This document shows, in pieces, positions 1 through 6,755 of a DNA stretch of 11,757 nt. The translations under genes and the position numbers were made by a program. The number at the start of each line of letters is the position of its first letter. Positions within the stretch are counted from its first letter, which is position 1. The notes below the pieces were generated by a model. The model saw only the letters and a program-made list of their open reading frames with translations. It did no database searches and was not told the origin of the DNA. Source of the stretch: an uncultured Selenomonadaceae bacterium (GTDB taxonomy: Bacteria > Bacillota > Negativicutes > Selenomonadales > Selenomonadaceae); NCBI GenBank assembly GCA_905236325.1, contig CAJOPJ010000042.1, positions 1 to 11,757 on the forward strand, in the 5' to 3' direction.

Positions 1-44
1 TCGCCAAGTGCTTTACTCAACAGCGGAATTATTTCTGCGGACAT
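1..44 (-). CDS. metI: MetI, methionine ABC transporter permease (N-terminal fragment)
   Basis: Only about 14 codons lie in the window. The ATG at 44-42 is preceded by a very strong ribosome binding site (GGAGGTGA on the minus strand, about 52-59) and opens a frame reading MSAEIIPLLSKALG, which continues past the left edge. It overlaps the 3' end of metN by 32 bases in another frame, which implies translational coupling. The identity rests mainly on position: metN is almost always followed by the inner-membrane permease metI. The fragment itself is too short to recognise. The binding protein metQ would be expected further left, outside the window. Confidence 0.6.
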   Translation of the reverse strand, partial: MSAEIIPLLSKALG

Positions 45-1074
45 AACCAATCACCTCCACGCGAACATCTTTAGGTTCAAGAAAATCCAACGCACCTTGA
101 ATTTTAGAATCTTCGCCACTCAAGCCAACAATCATTCTGCCAAAAGGTACGCCGTGAATTTCATCAAGATTGCCGAAAAGCATTGTACATTCAACGCCTT
201 TGCAAGTGCGAATCATTTCAGCCAAAACAGGATCGTCCGCGCTTTCGCCTAAAAATATCAATCTTAACAAAAGCAAACTGCCGGGAGTTTTTTCCTGCGA
301 AATTTCATTGCCGCGAAATGCTGCAGGAAGTTCATTTGACAAAAGCACGCTGATAAATTCTTTCGTGATTTTGTGTTGAGGATTTGTAAAGACTTCCAAA
401 ACACTGCCGCGCTCAGCAATTACGCCGTCAGAAATTACAGCAACTTTGTCGCAAATTTCCTTGATAACCTGCATTTCGTGCGTAATGACTACAACTGTCA
501 ACTTCAGTTTTTGGTTAATATCTTTAATCAGCGCAAGAATTGATTTTGTAGTTTGTGGATCTAAAGCTGAAGTTGCTTCGTCGCAAAGTAAAATTTTTGG
601 ATCTGAAGCTAAAGCTCTGGCTATTCCGACGCGTTGTTTTTGTCCGCCGGAAAGTTGTGCAGGATATTGGTTAGCCTTGTCTTGAAGTCCGACAAGTTCA
701 AGTAGAGGACGAACTTTTTTTTCAATTTCGGCAGCAGGAGTTTTTGATAAAGTCAGCGGAAAGGCAATATTTTCATAAACAGTCGCTGAACTCAGCAAAT
801 TAAAATGCTGAAAAATCATACCGATATTTTTTCTTGCGTCGCGAAGTTGGCTTTCGGAAAGTTGCATCATATCTTGTCCGTCAACGATAACTTCGCCGGC
901 AGTTGGTCGTTCAAGCATATTTATACAGCGCACCAAAGTTGATTTACCTGCGCCGCTAAGTCCGATAATGCCATAAATTTCGCCGCGTTCAATATGTAAA
1001 TCAATGCCTTTGAGCGCGTGAACTTTACCTGCCGCGCCGGAGTAAATTTTTTCAATGTGCTTAAGTTCTATCAT
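13..1074 (-). CDS. metN: MetN, methionine import ABC transporter ATP-binding protein
   Basis: This is the ATPase of the MetNIQ importer, which drives uptake of D/L-methionine across the cytoplasmic membrane. Visible motifs are Walker A GLSGAGKS (residues 38-45), Q-loop Gln89, the ABC signature LSGGQ (141-145), Walker B ILLCDEATSALD (161-172, with Asp165 and Glu166) and the switch histidine His199. After the nucleotide-binding domain a C-terminal extension (about 265-345) matches the ACT-like NIL domain of MetN, which binds methionine and feeds back on transport. This extension separates MetN from generic amino-acid ABC ATPases. The length of 353 aa is normal for MetN. The ATG is preceded by GGTGGTGA. 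The gene is followed by metI with a 32-base overlap, and a good promoter lies just upstream, so metNI is probably its own unit. It could carry a related substrate, but the NIL domain makes methionine most likely. Confidence 0.93.
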   Translation of the reverse strand: MIELKHIEKIYSGAAGKVHALKGIDLHIERGEIYGIIGLSGAGKSTLVRCINMLERPTAGEVIVDGQDMMQLSESQLRDARKNIGMIFQHFNLLSSATVYENIAFPLTLSKTPAAEIEKKVRPLLELVGLQDKANQYPAQLSGGQKQRVGIARALASDPKILLCDEATSALDPQTTKSILALIKDINQKLKLTVVVITHEMQVIKEICDKVAVISDGVIAERGSVLEVFTNPQHKITKEFISVLLSNELPAAFRGNEISQEKTPGSLLLLRLIFLGESADDPVLAEMIRTCKGVECTMLFGNLDEIHGVPFGRMIVGLSGEDSKIQGALDFLEPKDVRVEVIGYVRRNNSAVE

Positions 1075-1102
1075 AAAATCACCACCAATAAAAATCTAAG
1101 TA

Positions 1103-1131
1103 ATTGTAATTGTTTTGATTTTTTTAGTCAA
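1103..1131 (-). promoter_or_regulatory. Putative metN promoter
   Basis: On the minus strand a -35 box TTGACT (1131-1126) is separated by exactly 17 bases from a -10 box TACAAT (1108-1103). Each matches the sigma-70 consensus at 5 of 6 positions. Transcription would begin near 1096, giving a leader of about 22 bases before the metN ATG at 1074. That is too short for an S-box or other riboswitch. The promoter lies in the 91-base gap after cbiA, so metNI can be expressed separately from the corrinoid genes, although no strong terminator divides the two. Confidence 0.55.
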
Positions 1132-1165
1132 AGCCAAAAAAACTACATTCTTCGGCACATCAGTT

Positions 1166-2518
1166 TTAAAGCTGCGTTCGAGATTTTTTACAAGCATTGA
1201 TAAAATTTTCCGCAACAGTCGGACAACCTGCAAAATGCAAATGTAAATATGACGCGCAAATATTTTCATTCGCCCAGCCGGCAAAATATTTTTTACCTGT
1301 GCGCAATTTTTCGCAGTCAAAAATATTTTGTTGCAAATTTTTCTCCTCAACAGAAAAATGAAATTCATGCGCGTGAATTTTATCACCGACCGCGCCAATA
1401 ATACAATTTTTAGTCAAAGTTGCGCTGACATAGCCGACAGTCTGCAATTTTTTAGTCATAATTGCGCTGTTGTCAATAACGCCGCACATTTCAAAATTTT
1501 TTCCGGCAAAATCTGTAATTGACTTCATCAAGTACATATAGCCGCCACATTCAGCGTAAATCGGCTTGCTGAAATTTTTTATTGATTGGCGCATTGAAAT
1601 ATTTTTTTCCAGCTGACTTGCAAACATTTCAGGAAAACCGCCGCCTAAAATTAAGCCGTCAACTTCCGGCAAAAAATTATCATGCAAAGGACTGAAATAA
1701 ATAATTTCTGCGCCGAGTTTTTCAAGTTCACGCAAACTTTCGGCATAATAAAAATTAAAAGCTTCATCTTGAGCTACAGCAATTTTTAAAAATTTTTCCG
1801 CAAACTTTTTATCTTGTAATCTTGTGATTTTTTTAGCTTGAACATTAGCAATTTTTAGAAGTTCATCAAGATTTAAATTTTTTTCGACAGAGGCAGAAAT
1901 TTTTTCAATCACAGCGTTAAAATTATTTTCAGCAGTCGGAACTAAACCTAAATGTCGTTCCGGCAAAAAAAATTCAGCATTGCGTTCAATTGCGCCGAAA
2001 CATTTTATATTTAATTTATCCAGCGCATTTTGAATCATTTGCTTGTGACTTTCTGAACCAATGCGATTTAAAATTACGCCGGCAAAGTTCAAGTCTTTGT
2101 CAAAGTCGCGAAAACCAAATGCCAAAGCAGCAGCACTTGCCCCCATGCTTTTTGCATCGATAACCAAAATTACCGGCGCATTTAAAATTTTTGCAACTTG
2201 TGCAGTTGAACTGATTCCATTCCTGCCGCCGTCATAAAGCCCCATTACGCCTTCAACAATTGCAATGTCAGCGTCTGCAAAAGTTTCAAAAAAAATATCG
2301 GCAAGCCTTTCCTCGCCGACAAGCCAACTGTCCAAATTGTGCGCAGATTTGCCGGATGCAATTTTGTGAAATCCTGTGTCAATATAATCAGGACCGACTT
2401 TGTAAGGTTGAACTTTCAAGCCGCGATTTTTCAGCGCAGATAAAATTCCTGCAACAATGGTAGTTTTACCTGCGCCACTTTGAGTTGCCGCAATTATCAG
2501 GCGTGGAAATTTTTTCAT
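1166..2518 (-). CDS. cbiA: Cobyrinate a,c-diamide synthase (CbiA/CobB)
   Basis: This enzyme amidates the a and c side chains of cobyrinate (hydrogenobyrinate in the aerobic route), using ATP and glutamine. The N-terminal half is a dethiobiotin-synthetase-like ATP-binding domain with P-loop SGAGKTT (14-20), the family motif VGPDYIDTGFH (41-51) and VEGVMGLYDG (88-97). The C-terminal half is a class I glutamine amidotransferase: the nucleophile is Cys324 in YAECGGYMYL, followed by the HEFHFS motif (384-389) and SYLHLHF (423-429), which carries the probable catalytic histidine. The length of 450 aa is typical. The ATG follows GGAGG with a 7-base spacer and lies 18 bases after cbiC. The aerobic (CobB) and anaerobic (CbiA) forms cannot be told apart with certainty from sequence; the anaerobic name is chosen because the genome looks like that of an anaerobic Firmicute. 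Cobyric acid synthase CbiP is a relative, but its length and motifs differ. Confidence 0.93.
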   Translation of the reverse strand: MKKFPRLIIAATQSGAGKTTIVAGILSALKNRGLKVQPYKVGPDYIDTGFHKIASGKSAHNLDSWLVGEERLADIFFETFADADIAIVEGVMGLYDGGRNGISSTAQVAKILNAPVILVIDAKSMGASAAALAFGFRDFDKDLNFAGVILNRIGSESHKQMIQNALDKLNIKCFGAIERNAEFFLPERHLGLVPTAENNFNAVIEKISASVEKNLNLDELLKIANVQAKKITRLQDKKFAEKFLKIAVAQDEAFNFYYAESLRELEKLGAEIIYFSPLHDNFLPEVDGLILGGGFPEMFASQLEKNISMRQSIKNFSKPIYAECGGYMYLMKSITDFAGKNFEMCGVIDNSAIMTKKLQTVGYVSATLTKNCIIGAVGDKIHAHEFHFSVEEKNLQQNIFDCEKLRTGKKYFAGWANENICASYLHLHFAGCPTVAENFINACKKSRTQL

Positions 2519-2536
2519 TTCAAAACCTCCACAAAA

Positions 2537-3172
2537 TTAGTCGCGTGAGTTATCAAGCAAATACAAAAGCGCGTTGACAACTGAAACTGCAATTGGACTG
2601 CCGCCTTTAGTGCCTTCGACTGTCACAAATGGAATTTTTGATTGTGCGGCAAGCTGTGCTTTTGAATCGGCAGCACCAACAAATCCGACAGGTACGCCAA
2701 TAATCAGCGCAGGTGAAATATTTTCTTCGCGCACTAAGCGCAAAACTTCAAAAAGCGCAGTCGGCGCATTACCAATTGCCACGATTGAATTATTTAAATT
2801 TTTGCCGAACAAACGCATTGCAGCCATTGAGCGCGTAATTTTATTTTGCACGGCAATTTTTTTGACTTCAGCGTCAGCGACTTTGCAAAAAATTTCGCCG
2901 CCGAATTTTTTTAAAACGCGCTTGTTAATTCCCGTACGCACCATTTCAACATCAGTAAAAATATTTGCGCCGCGTTCAAGCGCAGATTTTCCAGCTTGAA
3001 TTGCGCGTTCAGAAATTTTTATAATCGGCGCGTAATCGACATCACCTGCCGCGTGAATTATGCGCGAATAAATTTTTATTTCCTCAGCCGACAAATTTAA
3101 ATTTTTTAAATGCGGTGCGATTATTTCAAAACTTTTTTCCTCAATCGACATTGGTTCTGTTATAAATTGCAT
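2537..3172 (-). CDS. cbiC: Cobalt-precorrin-8 methylmutase (CbiC/CobH)
   Basis: This enzyme moves a methyl group from C-11 to C-12 of (cobalt-)precorrin-8, forming cobyrinate. With the start used here the protein is 211 aa, normal for the family. Family landmarks are RIIHAAGD (37-44), containing the likely catalytic His40, then DVEMVRTGI, AIGNAPTALFEVL, GVPVGFVGAADSK and GTKGGSPIAVSVVNALL in order. The ATG at 3172 is preceded by AGGAGGT with 5 bases of spacing. A longer reading from 3229 adds 19 residues but has no comparable ribosome binding site and would lie deep inside the upstream gene. The chosen start still overlaps the end of cbiJ by 32 bases, which suggests coupled translation. cbiA follows after 18 bases. 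Confidence 0.93.
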   Translation of the reverse strand: MQFITEPMSIEEKSFEIIAPHLKNLNLSAEEIKIYSRIIHAAGDVDYAPIIKISERAIQAGKSALERGANIFTDVEMVRTGINKRVLKKFGGEIFCKVADAEVKKIAVQNKITRSMAAMRLFGKNLNNSIVAIGNAPTALFEVLRLVREENISPALIIGVPVGFVGAADSKAQLAAQSKIPFVTVEGTKGGSPIAVSVVNALLYLLDNSRD

Positions 3173-3908
3173 TTTGTACCTCCTGAAAACTTTTGGCGAC
3201 GCATGGATAAATAATTTTTGGTCTGTCAATTACAACTACAGGCAAATTTAGAATTTCCGCCGCCTGAATTTTAGTATCTGCGCCGCCAACTGCGCCACTG
3301 TTTTTTGTGACGATAACTTCAGCTTGCGCGTGCTTATAAAGTTCAATATTTAGTTCGACGCTGAAAGGACCTTGAATTGCAATAATATTTTTTGGCGACA
3401 AAATTTTTTCGACTTCAGCCAAAACTTCGGCAGTCGGCAAGATTCGCGCCGTGACATTGCAATTTTTAATTTCGGCGCAGGACAAAAAATTTTTTAAATT
3501 TCTGCTGCCTGTTGTCAAGAAAATATTTTTGCCAAGTTCTGCTGAAATTTTAGCTGCCTGAGCATAACTTTCAACATGGTAAATTTTTTTGTAATTTAGT
3601 TCGACTTCTGCGCGTTCATAGCGCAAATAAAAAATTCCGGCAGATTTACAAGCAGAAATTGCATTTTGCGAAACATTTTCTGCATAAGGATGGCTTGCGT
3701 CAATCAAAATTTCAAAATTATTTTCGCGCAAAATTTTTTCAAGTTCAGCCTGATTTAATTTTTTGTCATTGATTTTAATATTGGAGTATTGTTCAAGAAT
3801 TTTTCTGCCATAGTTGCTGACAACCGACGCTGTAACTTGATTTTTATCGGACAAAAATTTTGCAAGTTCGCGACCGTCCGCCGTACCTGCAATTAAAAAT
3901 ATTTTCAT
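3141..3908 (-). CDS. cbiJ: (Cobalt-)precorrin-6A reductase (CbiJ/CobK)
   Basis: This enzyme reduces the macrocycle of (cobalt-)precorrin-6A to 6B with a pyridine nucleotide. The 255-aa protein shows the family pattern: a nucleotide-binding start IAGTADGRELA (6-16), LIDASHPYAENVS (68-80), LTTGSRNL (131-138), RILPTAEV (155-162), IAIQGPFS (176-183) and TKNSGAVGGADTKIQAA (201-217). It is the first gene of the corrinoid operon, with an ATG preceded by GAGGTGA and an extended -10 promoter close upstream. Its 3' end overlaps cbiC. Which form it is (CbiJ on the cobalt-containing, or CobK on the metal-free substrate) is inferred from the presumed anaerobic lifestyle, not from a diagnostic residue. Confidence 0.9.
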   Translation of the reverse strand: MKIFLIAGTADGRELAKFLSDKNQVTASVVSNYGRKILEQYSNIKINDKKLNQAELEKILRENNFEILIDASHPYAENVSQNAISACKSAGIFYLRYERAEVELNYKKIYHVESYAQAAKISAELGKNIFLTTGSRNLKNFLSCAEIKNCNVTARILPTAEVLAEVEKILSPKNIIAIQGPFSVELNIELYKHAQAEVIVTKNSGAVGGADTKIQAAEILNLPVVVIDRPKIIYPCVAKSFQEVQNAIYNRTNVD

Positions 3909-3926
3909 CAGCTCACCTCAAAAAAA

Positions 3927-3935
3927 ATTATACCA
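3927..3935 (-). promoter_or_regulatory. Extended -10 promoter of the cbiJ-cbiC-cbiA operon
   Basis: The minus strand reads TGGTATAAT (3935-3927): a perfect -10 hexamer with the TGn extension. The -35 region at the right distance (about 3955-3950, TTTGCG) is poor, which extended -10 promoters tolerate. Transcription would start near 3920, only about 12 bases before the cbiJ ATG. That leaves no room for a cobalamin riboswitch on this operon. Confidence 0.5.
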
Positions 3936-3945
3936 CAATCGGAAA

Positions 3946-3974
3946 TTGACGCAAAAATTTTTTAGTTGTAAACT
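3946..3974 (+). promoter_or_regulatory. Putative promoter of the Tat-lipoprotein phosphoesterase gene
   Basis: A -35 box TTGACG (3946-3951), a 17-base spacer and a -10 box TAAACT (3969-3974) point right. The start would be near 3981, almost at the ribosome binding site AAGGAGG (3983-3989), so the leader is very short. It lies back to back with the corrinoid promoter in a 90-base intergenic region, so the two could be co-regulated. The short leader lowers confidence. Confidence 0.4.
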
Positions 3975-3998
3975 CTCAATTCAAGGAGGCTGAGATTT

Positions 3999-5282
3999 TT
4001 GAAAATTAACAGACGCAAATTTATAAAAAATGCGCTGACAGGCGGTTTAGTGATTGGCAGTGCATTTTTGACAGGTTGCAGTGAAATTTCGCGCACTGCT
4101 GAAAATTCGATTCACGACCTTGAAAAAAAATTTACAAGCGACCTCAACGCAAAATTTCTGCGGCAAATTATTTCTGCTGATAATTCAACTGCGCGTTGCA
4201 TTATGTGGCAAGCCGATTCAAAATTAAATTTTCCAAAAGTCGAAGTAAAATTAAAAAATTCCGACGCGACTGAAATTTTTGACGCGCAGGAAAGTTTTTT
4301 TGCTGAGGACAACGAAGAAATTTTACAATACACAGCGCAAATAAAAAATCTTAAGCCAAGTTCGGAATATCAATACAGAATTTTGGACGGCGAACATTGC
4401 ACTGAATTTTATGATTTGAAGACTTCAACAGATAAAAAGTTCAAGGCAATAATTTTTCCGGATTCGCAATCAGCCGACTACAAAGTTTGGGGAGGCGTTG
4501 CTAAAGTTGCTTTTGAAAAAAATCCTGACGCAGAATTTTTTGTTAATGTTGGCGATATTGTAGATAATGGCGAGGATACTTCACAATGGCATGCGTGGTT
4601 TAATCAAGTTGACGCGCAGTTGAAAAAATTGCCTTTTGTGCCGGTTATGGGCAATCATGAAACTTACAATCGCGCTTGGCAAGTTCGTCAGCCTGTTGCT
4701 TATTTAAATTATTTTGCTGTGCCGGAAAATGGCGTTAAAAATTTTTCACGCAGGTTTTACAGTTTTGATTTTGGCGCGGCGCATTTTGTAATTTTAGACA
4801 GTCAATGGGAAGAACTCGGCAAGGAGATTATTGAAGTTCAAAAAAATTGGTTGCGTGAAGATTTGGCGAAAACTGCCAAGTCATGGAAAATTGCGTTTAT
4901 TCACAAAGATGTCTTGCAGTACAGAATTAATGGCAGACCTGAACGCCTTGAAGGTTTTTCAGATGTCGGCGAAAATTTTATGCCGCTTTTTGAAGATTTA
5001 AATTTTGATGTTGTGTTCACGGCGCATTTGCATACTTACCGCAATCGCGGCAGGTTGAAAAATTTTCAGGCTGATGAAACAGGTCCGCTTTATATTTTGA
5101 CAGGCTTGAGCGGAGATGTTCGATATTCCAATTTGTGGATAAATCATAAACTTGATAAAGTTATTGCGCCACAGCCGGAAATTGATAATTATTTGACGCT
5201 TGAAGTTGATGACAAAATTTTGTCTGTGAAATGTTTTCTGCATGACGGTTCGCAGATTGACGAAAGCATTTTAAGATTGTAA
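3999..5282 (+). CDS. Tat-exported lipoprotein metallophosphoesterase, purple-acid-phosphatase-like
   Basis: This is a probable envelope-anchored phosphatase or phosphodiesterase; the substrate is unknown. The N-terminus has a twin-arginine motif NRRKFIK (4-10), a hydrophobic stretch and a lipobox LTGC with Cys27, so export by Tat followed by lipid attachment is expected. Residues about 55-140 look like the beta-rich N-terminal domain of purple acid phosphatases. The catalytic metallophosphoesterase domain follows: Asp155 (FPDSQS), Asp186 (VGDIVDN), Asn219-His220 (GNHE), His302 (AFIHKD) and His343/His345 (TAHLHTY), giving a complete two-metal ligand set. The start is TTG, chosen because AAGGAGG lies 9 bases upstream and the signal peptide begins there. 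Its tatA-tatC transporter is three genes downstream on the same strand. Confidence 0.85.
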   Translation: MKINRRKFIKNALTGGLVIGSAFLTGCSEISRTAENSIHDLEKKFTSDLNAKFLRQIISADNSTARCIMWQADSKLNFPKVEVKLKNSDATEIFDAQESFFAEDNEEILQYTAQIKNLKPSSEYQYRILDGEHCTEFYDLKTSTDKKFKAIIFPDSQSADYKVWGGVAKVAFEKNPDAEFFVNVGDIVDNGEDTSQWHAWFNQVDAQLKKLPFVPVMGNHETYNRAWQVRQPVAYLNYFAVPENGVKNFSRRFYSFDFGAAHFVILDSQWEELGKEIIEVQKNWLREDLAKTAKSWKIAFIHKDVLQYRINGRPERLEGFSDVGENFMPLFEDLNFDVVFTAHLHTYRNRGRLKNFQADETGPLYILTGLSGDVRYSNLWINHKLDKVIAPQPEIDNYLTLEVDDKILSVKCFLHDGSQIDESILRL

Positions 5283-5285
5283 AAT
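5257..5285 (+). promoter_or_regulatory. Putative promoter of the CBS-ACT gene, across the preceding stop codon
   Basis: A -35 box TTGACG (5257-5262), a 17-base spacer and a -10 box TAAAAT (5280-5285) are seen. The -10 box contains the TAA stop of the phosphoesterase gene (5280-5282). Transcription would begin near 5292, ahead of the ribosome binding site at about 5308-5316. The CBS-ACT and HAD genes could thus be expressed apart from the phosphoesterase. Confidence 0.45.
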
Positions 5286-5324
5286 TCAGCTATAAATTTT
5301 AATTTGCGGAAGGAAGTCTTAGAA

Positions 5325-5975
5325 ATGTTTGTGGTTGAAAGAATGACAAAGCACCCTGTCACAATGTCGAGCGACGCTACTATTGGCGAAGTTGACAGAG
5401 TTATGAAAAAAAATAAATTCCACAGAATGATAATTGTTGAAGGCGGCAAATTGGTAGGTTATCTTAGCGACCGCGATGTTATGCGCGTTGCACCTTCGCC
5501 TGCAACTTCGCTGTCAAAATTTGAAATTCGCGAACTTTTGGACAAATTAAAAGTCCGCGACATTATGCAAAAAAAAGTTATAACTGTTAATGAAAACGCC
5601 ACGATTGAAGAAGCCGCGCTGATTATGTACAATAACAAAGTCGGCGGCTTGCCGGTTATAAGCGATGTCGGCGCAGTTGTCGGAATTATTACTGCGACAG
5701 ATATTTTAAAAACTTTTGTAAATGTCATGGGACTTCCTGAAGGCGGCAAAACCAGAATTACGCTTGAAGTTGAAAATAAAATCGGCGTTATGGCAGAAAT
5801 TACAAAAATTTTTTCCGAACTTGGCGTTAATATTGATTCACTGATTACCAGCCGTCAAGATGAAAAAAATTATAATATTGTCGTGCGTTTTGATACACTC
5901 GGCGATAAATTTGAAAATGTTAAATCACAACTTGAGCAACGCGGTTATAAAGTTATTCACTCGGTAAATTTTTAA
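5325..5975 (+). CDS. CBS-CBS-ACT domain protein (AcuB-like)
   Basis: This is a predicted cytoplasmic regulatory sensor with no catalytic domain. Two CBS motifs (about 1-57 and 76-127 of the 216-aa form) each carry the usual pattern, seen in VGYLSDRDVMR and VVGIITATDILK; such pairs bind adenosine nucleotides such as AMP, ATP or S-adenosylmethionine. An ACT domain follows (about 137-212; VENKIGVMAEITKIFSELGVNI), typical of amino-acid sensing. The architecture matches AcuB-type proteins of Firmicutes, first linked to acetoin use, but no acetoin gene is nearby, so I give no symbol. An upstream in-frame TTG at 5304 would add 7 residues; the ATG at 5325 is preferred because GGAAGGAAG ends about 8 bases before it. 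A HAD phosphatase follows after 12 bases, suggesting a shared transcript. Confidence 0.85.
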   Translation: MFVVERMTKHPVTMSSDATIGEVDRVMKKNKFHRMIIVEGGKLVGYLSDRDVMRVAPSPATSLSKFEIRELLDKLKVRDIMQKKVITVNENATIEEAALIMYNNKVGGLPVISDVGAVVGIITATDILKTFVNVMGLPEGGKTRITLEVENKIGVMAEITKIFSELGVNIDSLITSRQDEKNYNIVVRFDTLGDKFENVKSQLEQRGYKVIHSVNF

Positions 5976-5987
5976 GCAGGAAAAATT

Positions 5988-6683
5988 ATGTTCAAAGGCT
6001 TTATATTTGATGTGGACGGCACGCTTTACAGCTACAAAGCAAATGACAAAATCGCAACGCATCAACTTTGCAAATATGCACAGCAAAATTTCAACTTGGA
6101 CGAAGAAAAATTTCGCGCAGTCTATACAGAGGCACGTCGCATTGTCAAGGAGGAACGTTTGACTGACGGCGGCGCACGTCACAGCAGAGTTTTATTTTTT
6201 CAAACTGTGCTGGAACTTCTAGGCAAAAATCCTTTCAATTACACGCTGAAAATGTACAATGTTTATTGGGATAATTTTTTAAAACAAATTCAACCTTTCG
6301 ACGGCGTGATTGAGTTTTTAAGCAAAATAAAAAATTGTGGCGGAAAAATTGCGCTTTGTACCGATATGACTGCACACATTCAATACAGGAAAATTGAAAA
6401 ACTCGGCTTGAGTAATTTTATTGACTACATGGTTTCAAGCGAAGAAACCGGTCAAGAAAAACCTTCGCCGGCAATGTTTAATCTCGCGCTGAAAAAATTA
6501 AATGTTGAACCCAATGAAACTGCCTACTTCGGCGACAGTCCTGAGCGTGATATTGTCGGCGCGGCAAGTTTGGGAATTAAGCCTTTCTGGTTTCTTGCTG
6601 AACAGCGCGGCGAAGATTTAAAACTTGATTGCGTAAAGTTCAAGTCCTACAGGGAAATTTTTAATTTGATTGATAATTTTTAA
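5988..6683 (+). CDS. HAD-superfamily hydrolase, probable small-molecule phosphatase
   Basis: This is a soluble HAD hydrolase of 231 aa. Motif I is FDVDGTL with nucleophile Asp8 and acid/base Asp10. A helical cap occupies about residues 16-100. Motif II is CTDMTA (124-129), motif III Lys158 (QEKPSPAMF), and motif IV GDSPERD (182-188) with Asp183 and Asp188. The cap between motifs I and II places it with subfamily I enzymes such as phosphoglycolate phosphatases, PpaX-like pyrophosphatases and nucleotidases. The substrate cannot be told from sequence. It starts 12 bases after the CBS-ACT gene with a GCAGGA ribosome binding site, so a functional pairing with that nucleotide or amino-acid sensor is possible. 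All catalytic residues are present. Confidence 0.85.
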   Translation: MFKGFIFDVDGTLYSYKANDKIATHQLCKYAQQNFNLDEEKFRAVYTEARRIVKEERLTDGGARHSRVLFFQTVLELLGKNPFNYTLKMYNVYWDNFLKQIQPFDGVIEFLSKIKNCGGKIALCTDMTAHIQYRKIEKLGLSNFIDYMVSSEETGQEKPSPAMFNLALKKLNVEPNETAYFGDSPERDIVGAASLGIKPFWFLAEQRGEDLKLDCVKFKSYREIFNLIDNF

Positions 6684-6694
6684 TGTGCTATATT
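6666..6694 (+). promoter_or_regulatory. Putative tatA-tatC promoter
   Basis: A -35 box TTGATT (6666-6671), a 17-base spacer and a TGC-extended -10 box TATATT (6689-6694) are seen. The element spans the stop codon of the HAD gene (6681-6683). The start would be near 6701, giving a leader of about 55 bases to the tatA ATG at 6756. A short inverted repeat TGCTA/TAGCA (6686-6699) overlaps the -10 box. Confidence 0.45.
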
Positions 6695-6755
6695 TAGCAA
6701 AAAGTTTTTTAGACTTTAGAAAATTCTGGCAAATCAATGAAAGGAGATATTTTTT

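Noticed and set aside
1132..1170. Weak AAAACT/AGTTTT stem with T-run as a terminator after cbiA
   Set aside because: The stem has six mostly A-T pairs and a loop of about 16 bases, too unstable to support a call.
1096..1398. 100-codon open frame on the minus strand across the cbiA end
   Set aside because: It overlaps the conserved C-terminal end of cbiA in another frame and shows no independent support.
2574..2999. 141-codon open frame on the plus strand
   Set aside because: It is antisense to cbiC, which has clear family motifs; the frame has no ribosome binding site or recognisable domain.
3173..3229. Upstream extension of CbiC by 19 residues
   Set aside because: The reading frame is open, but AGGAGGT directly precedes the ATG at 3172, the family length fits that start, and the extension would lie deep inside cbiJ.
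3909..3998. Cobalamin riboswitch ahead of cbiJ
   Set aside because: The region is only 90 bases and shows no conserved B12-box sequence or stem arrangement.
6686..6699. Small hairpin TGCTA/TAGCA as a terminator after the HAD gene
   Set aside because: The stem is only five AT-rich pairs and the T-run is displaced; it overlaps a better promoter -10 box.
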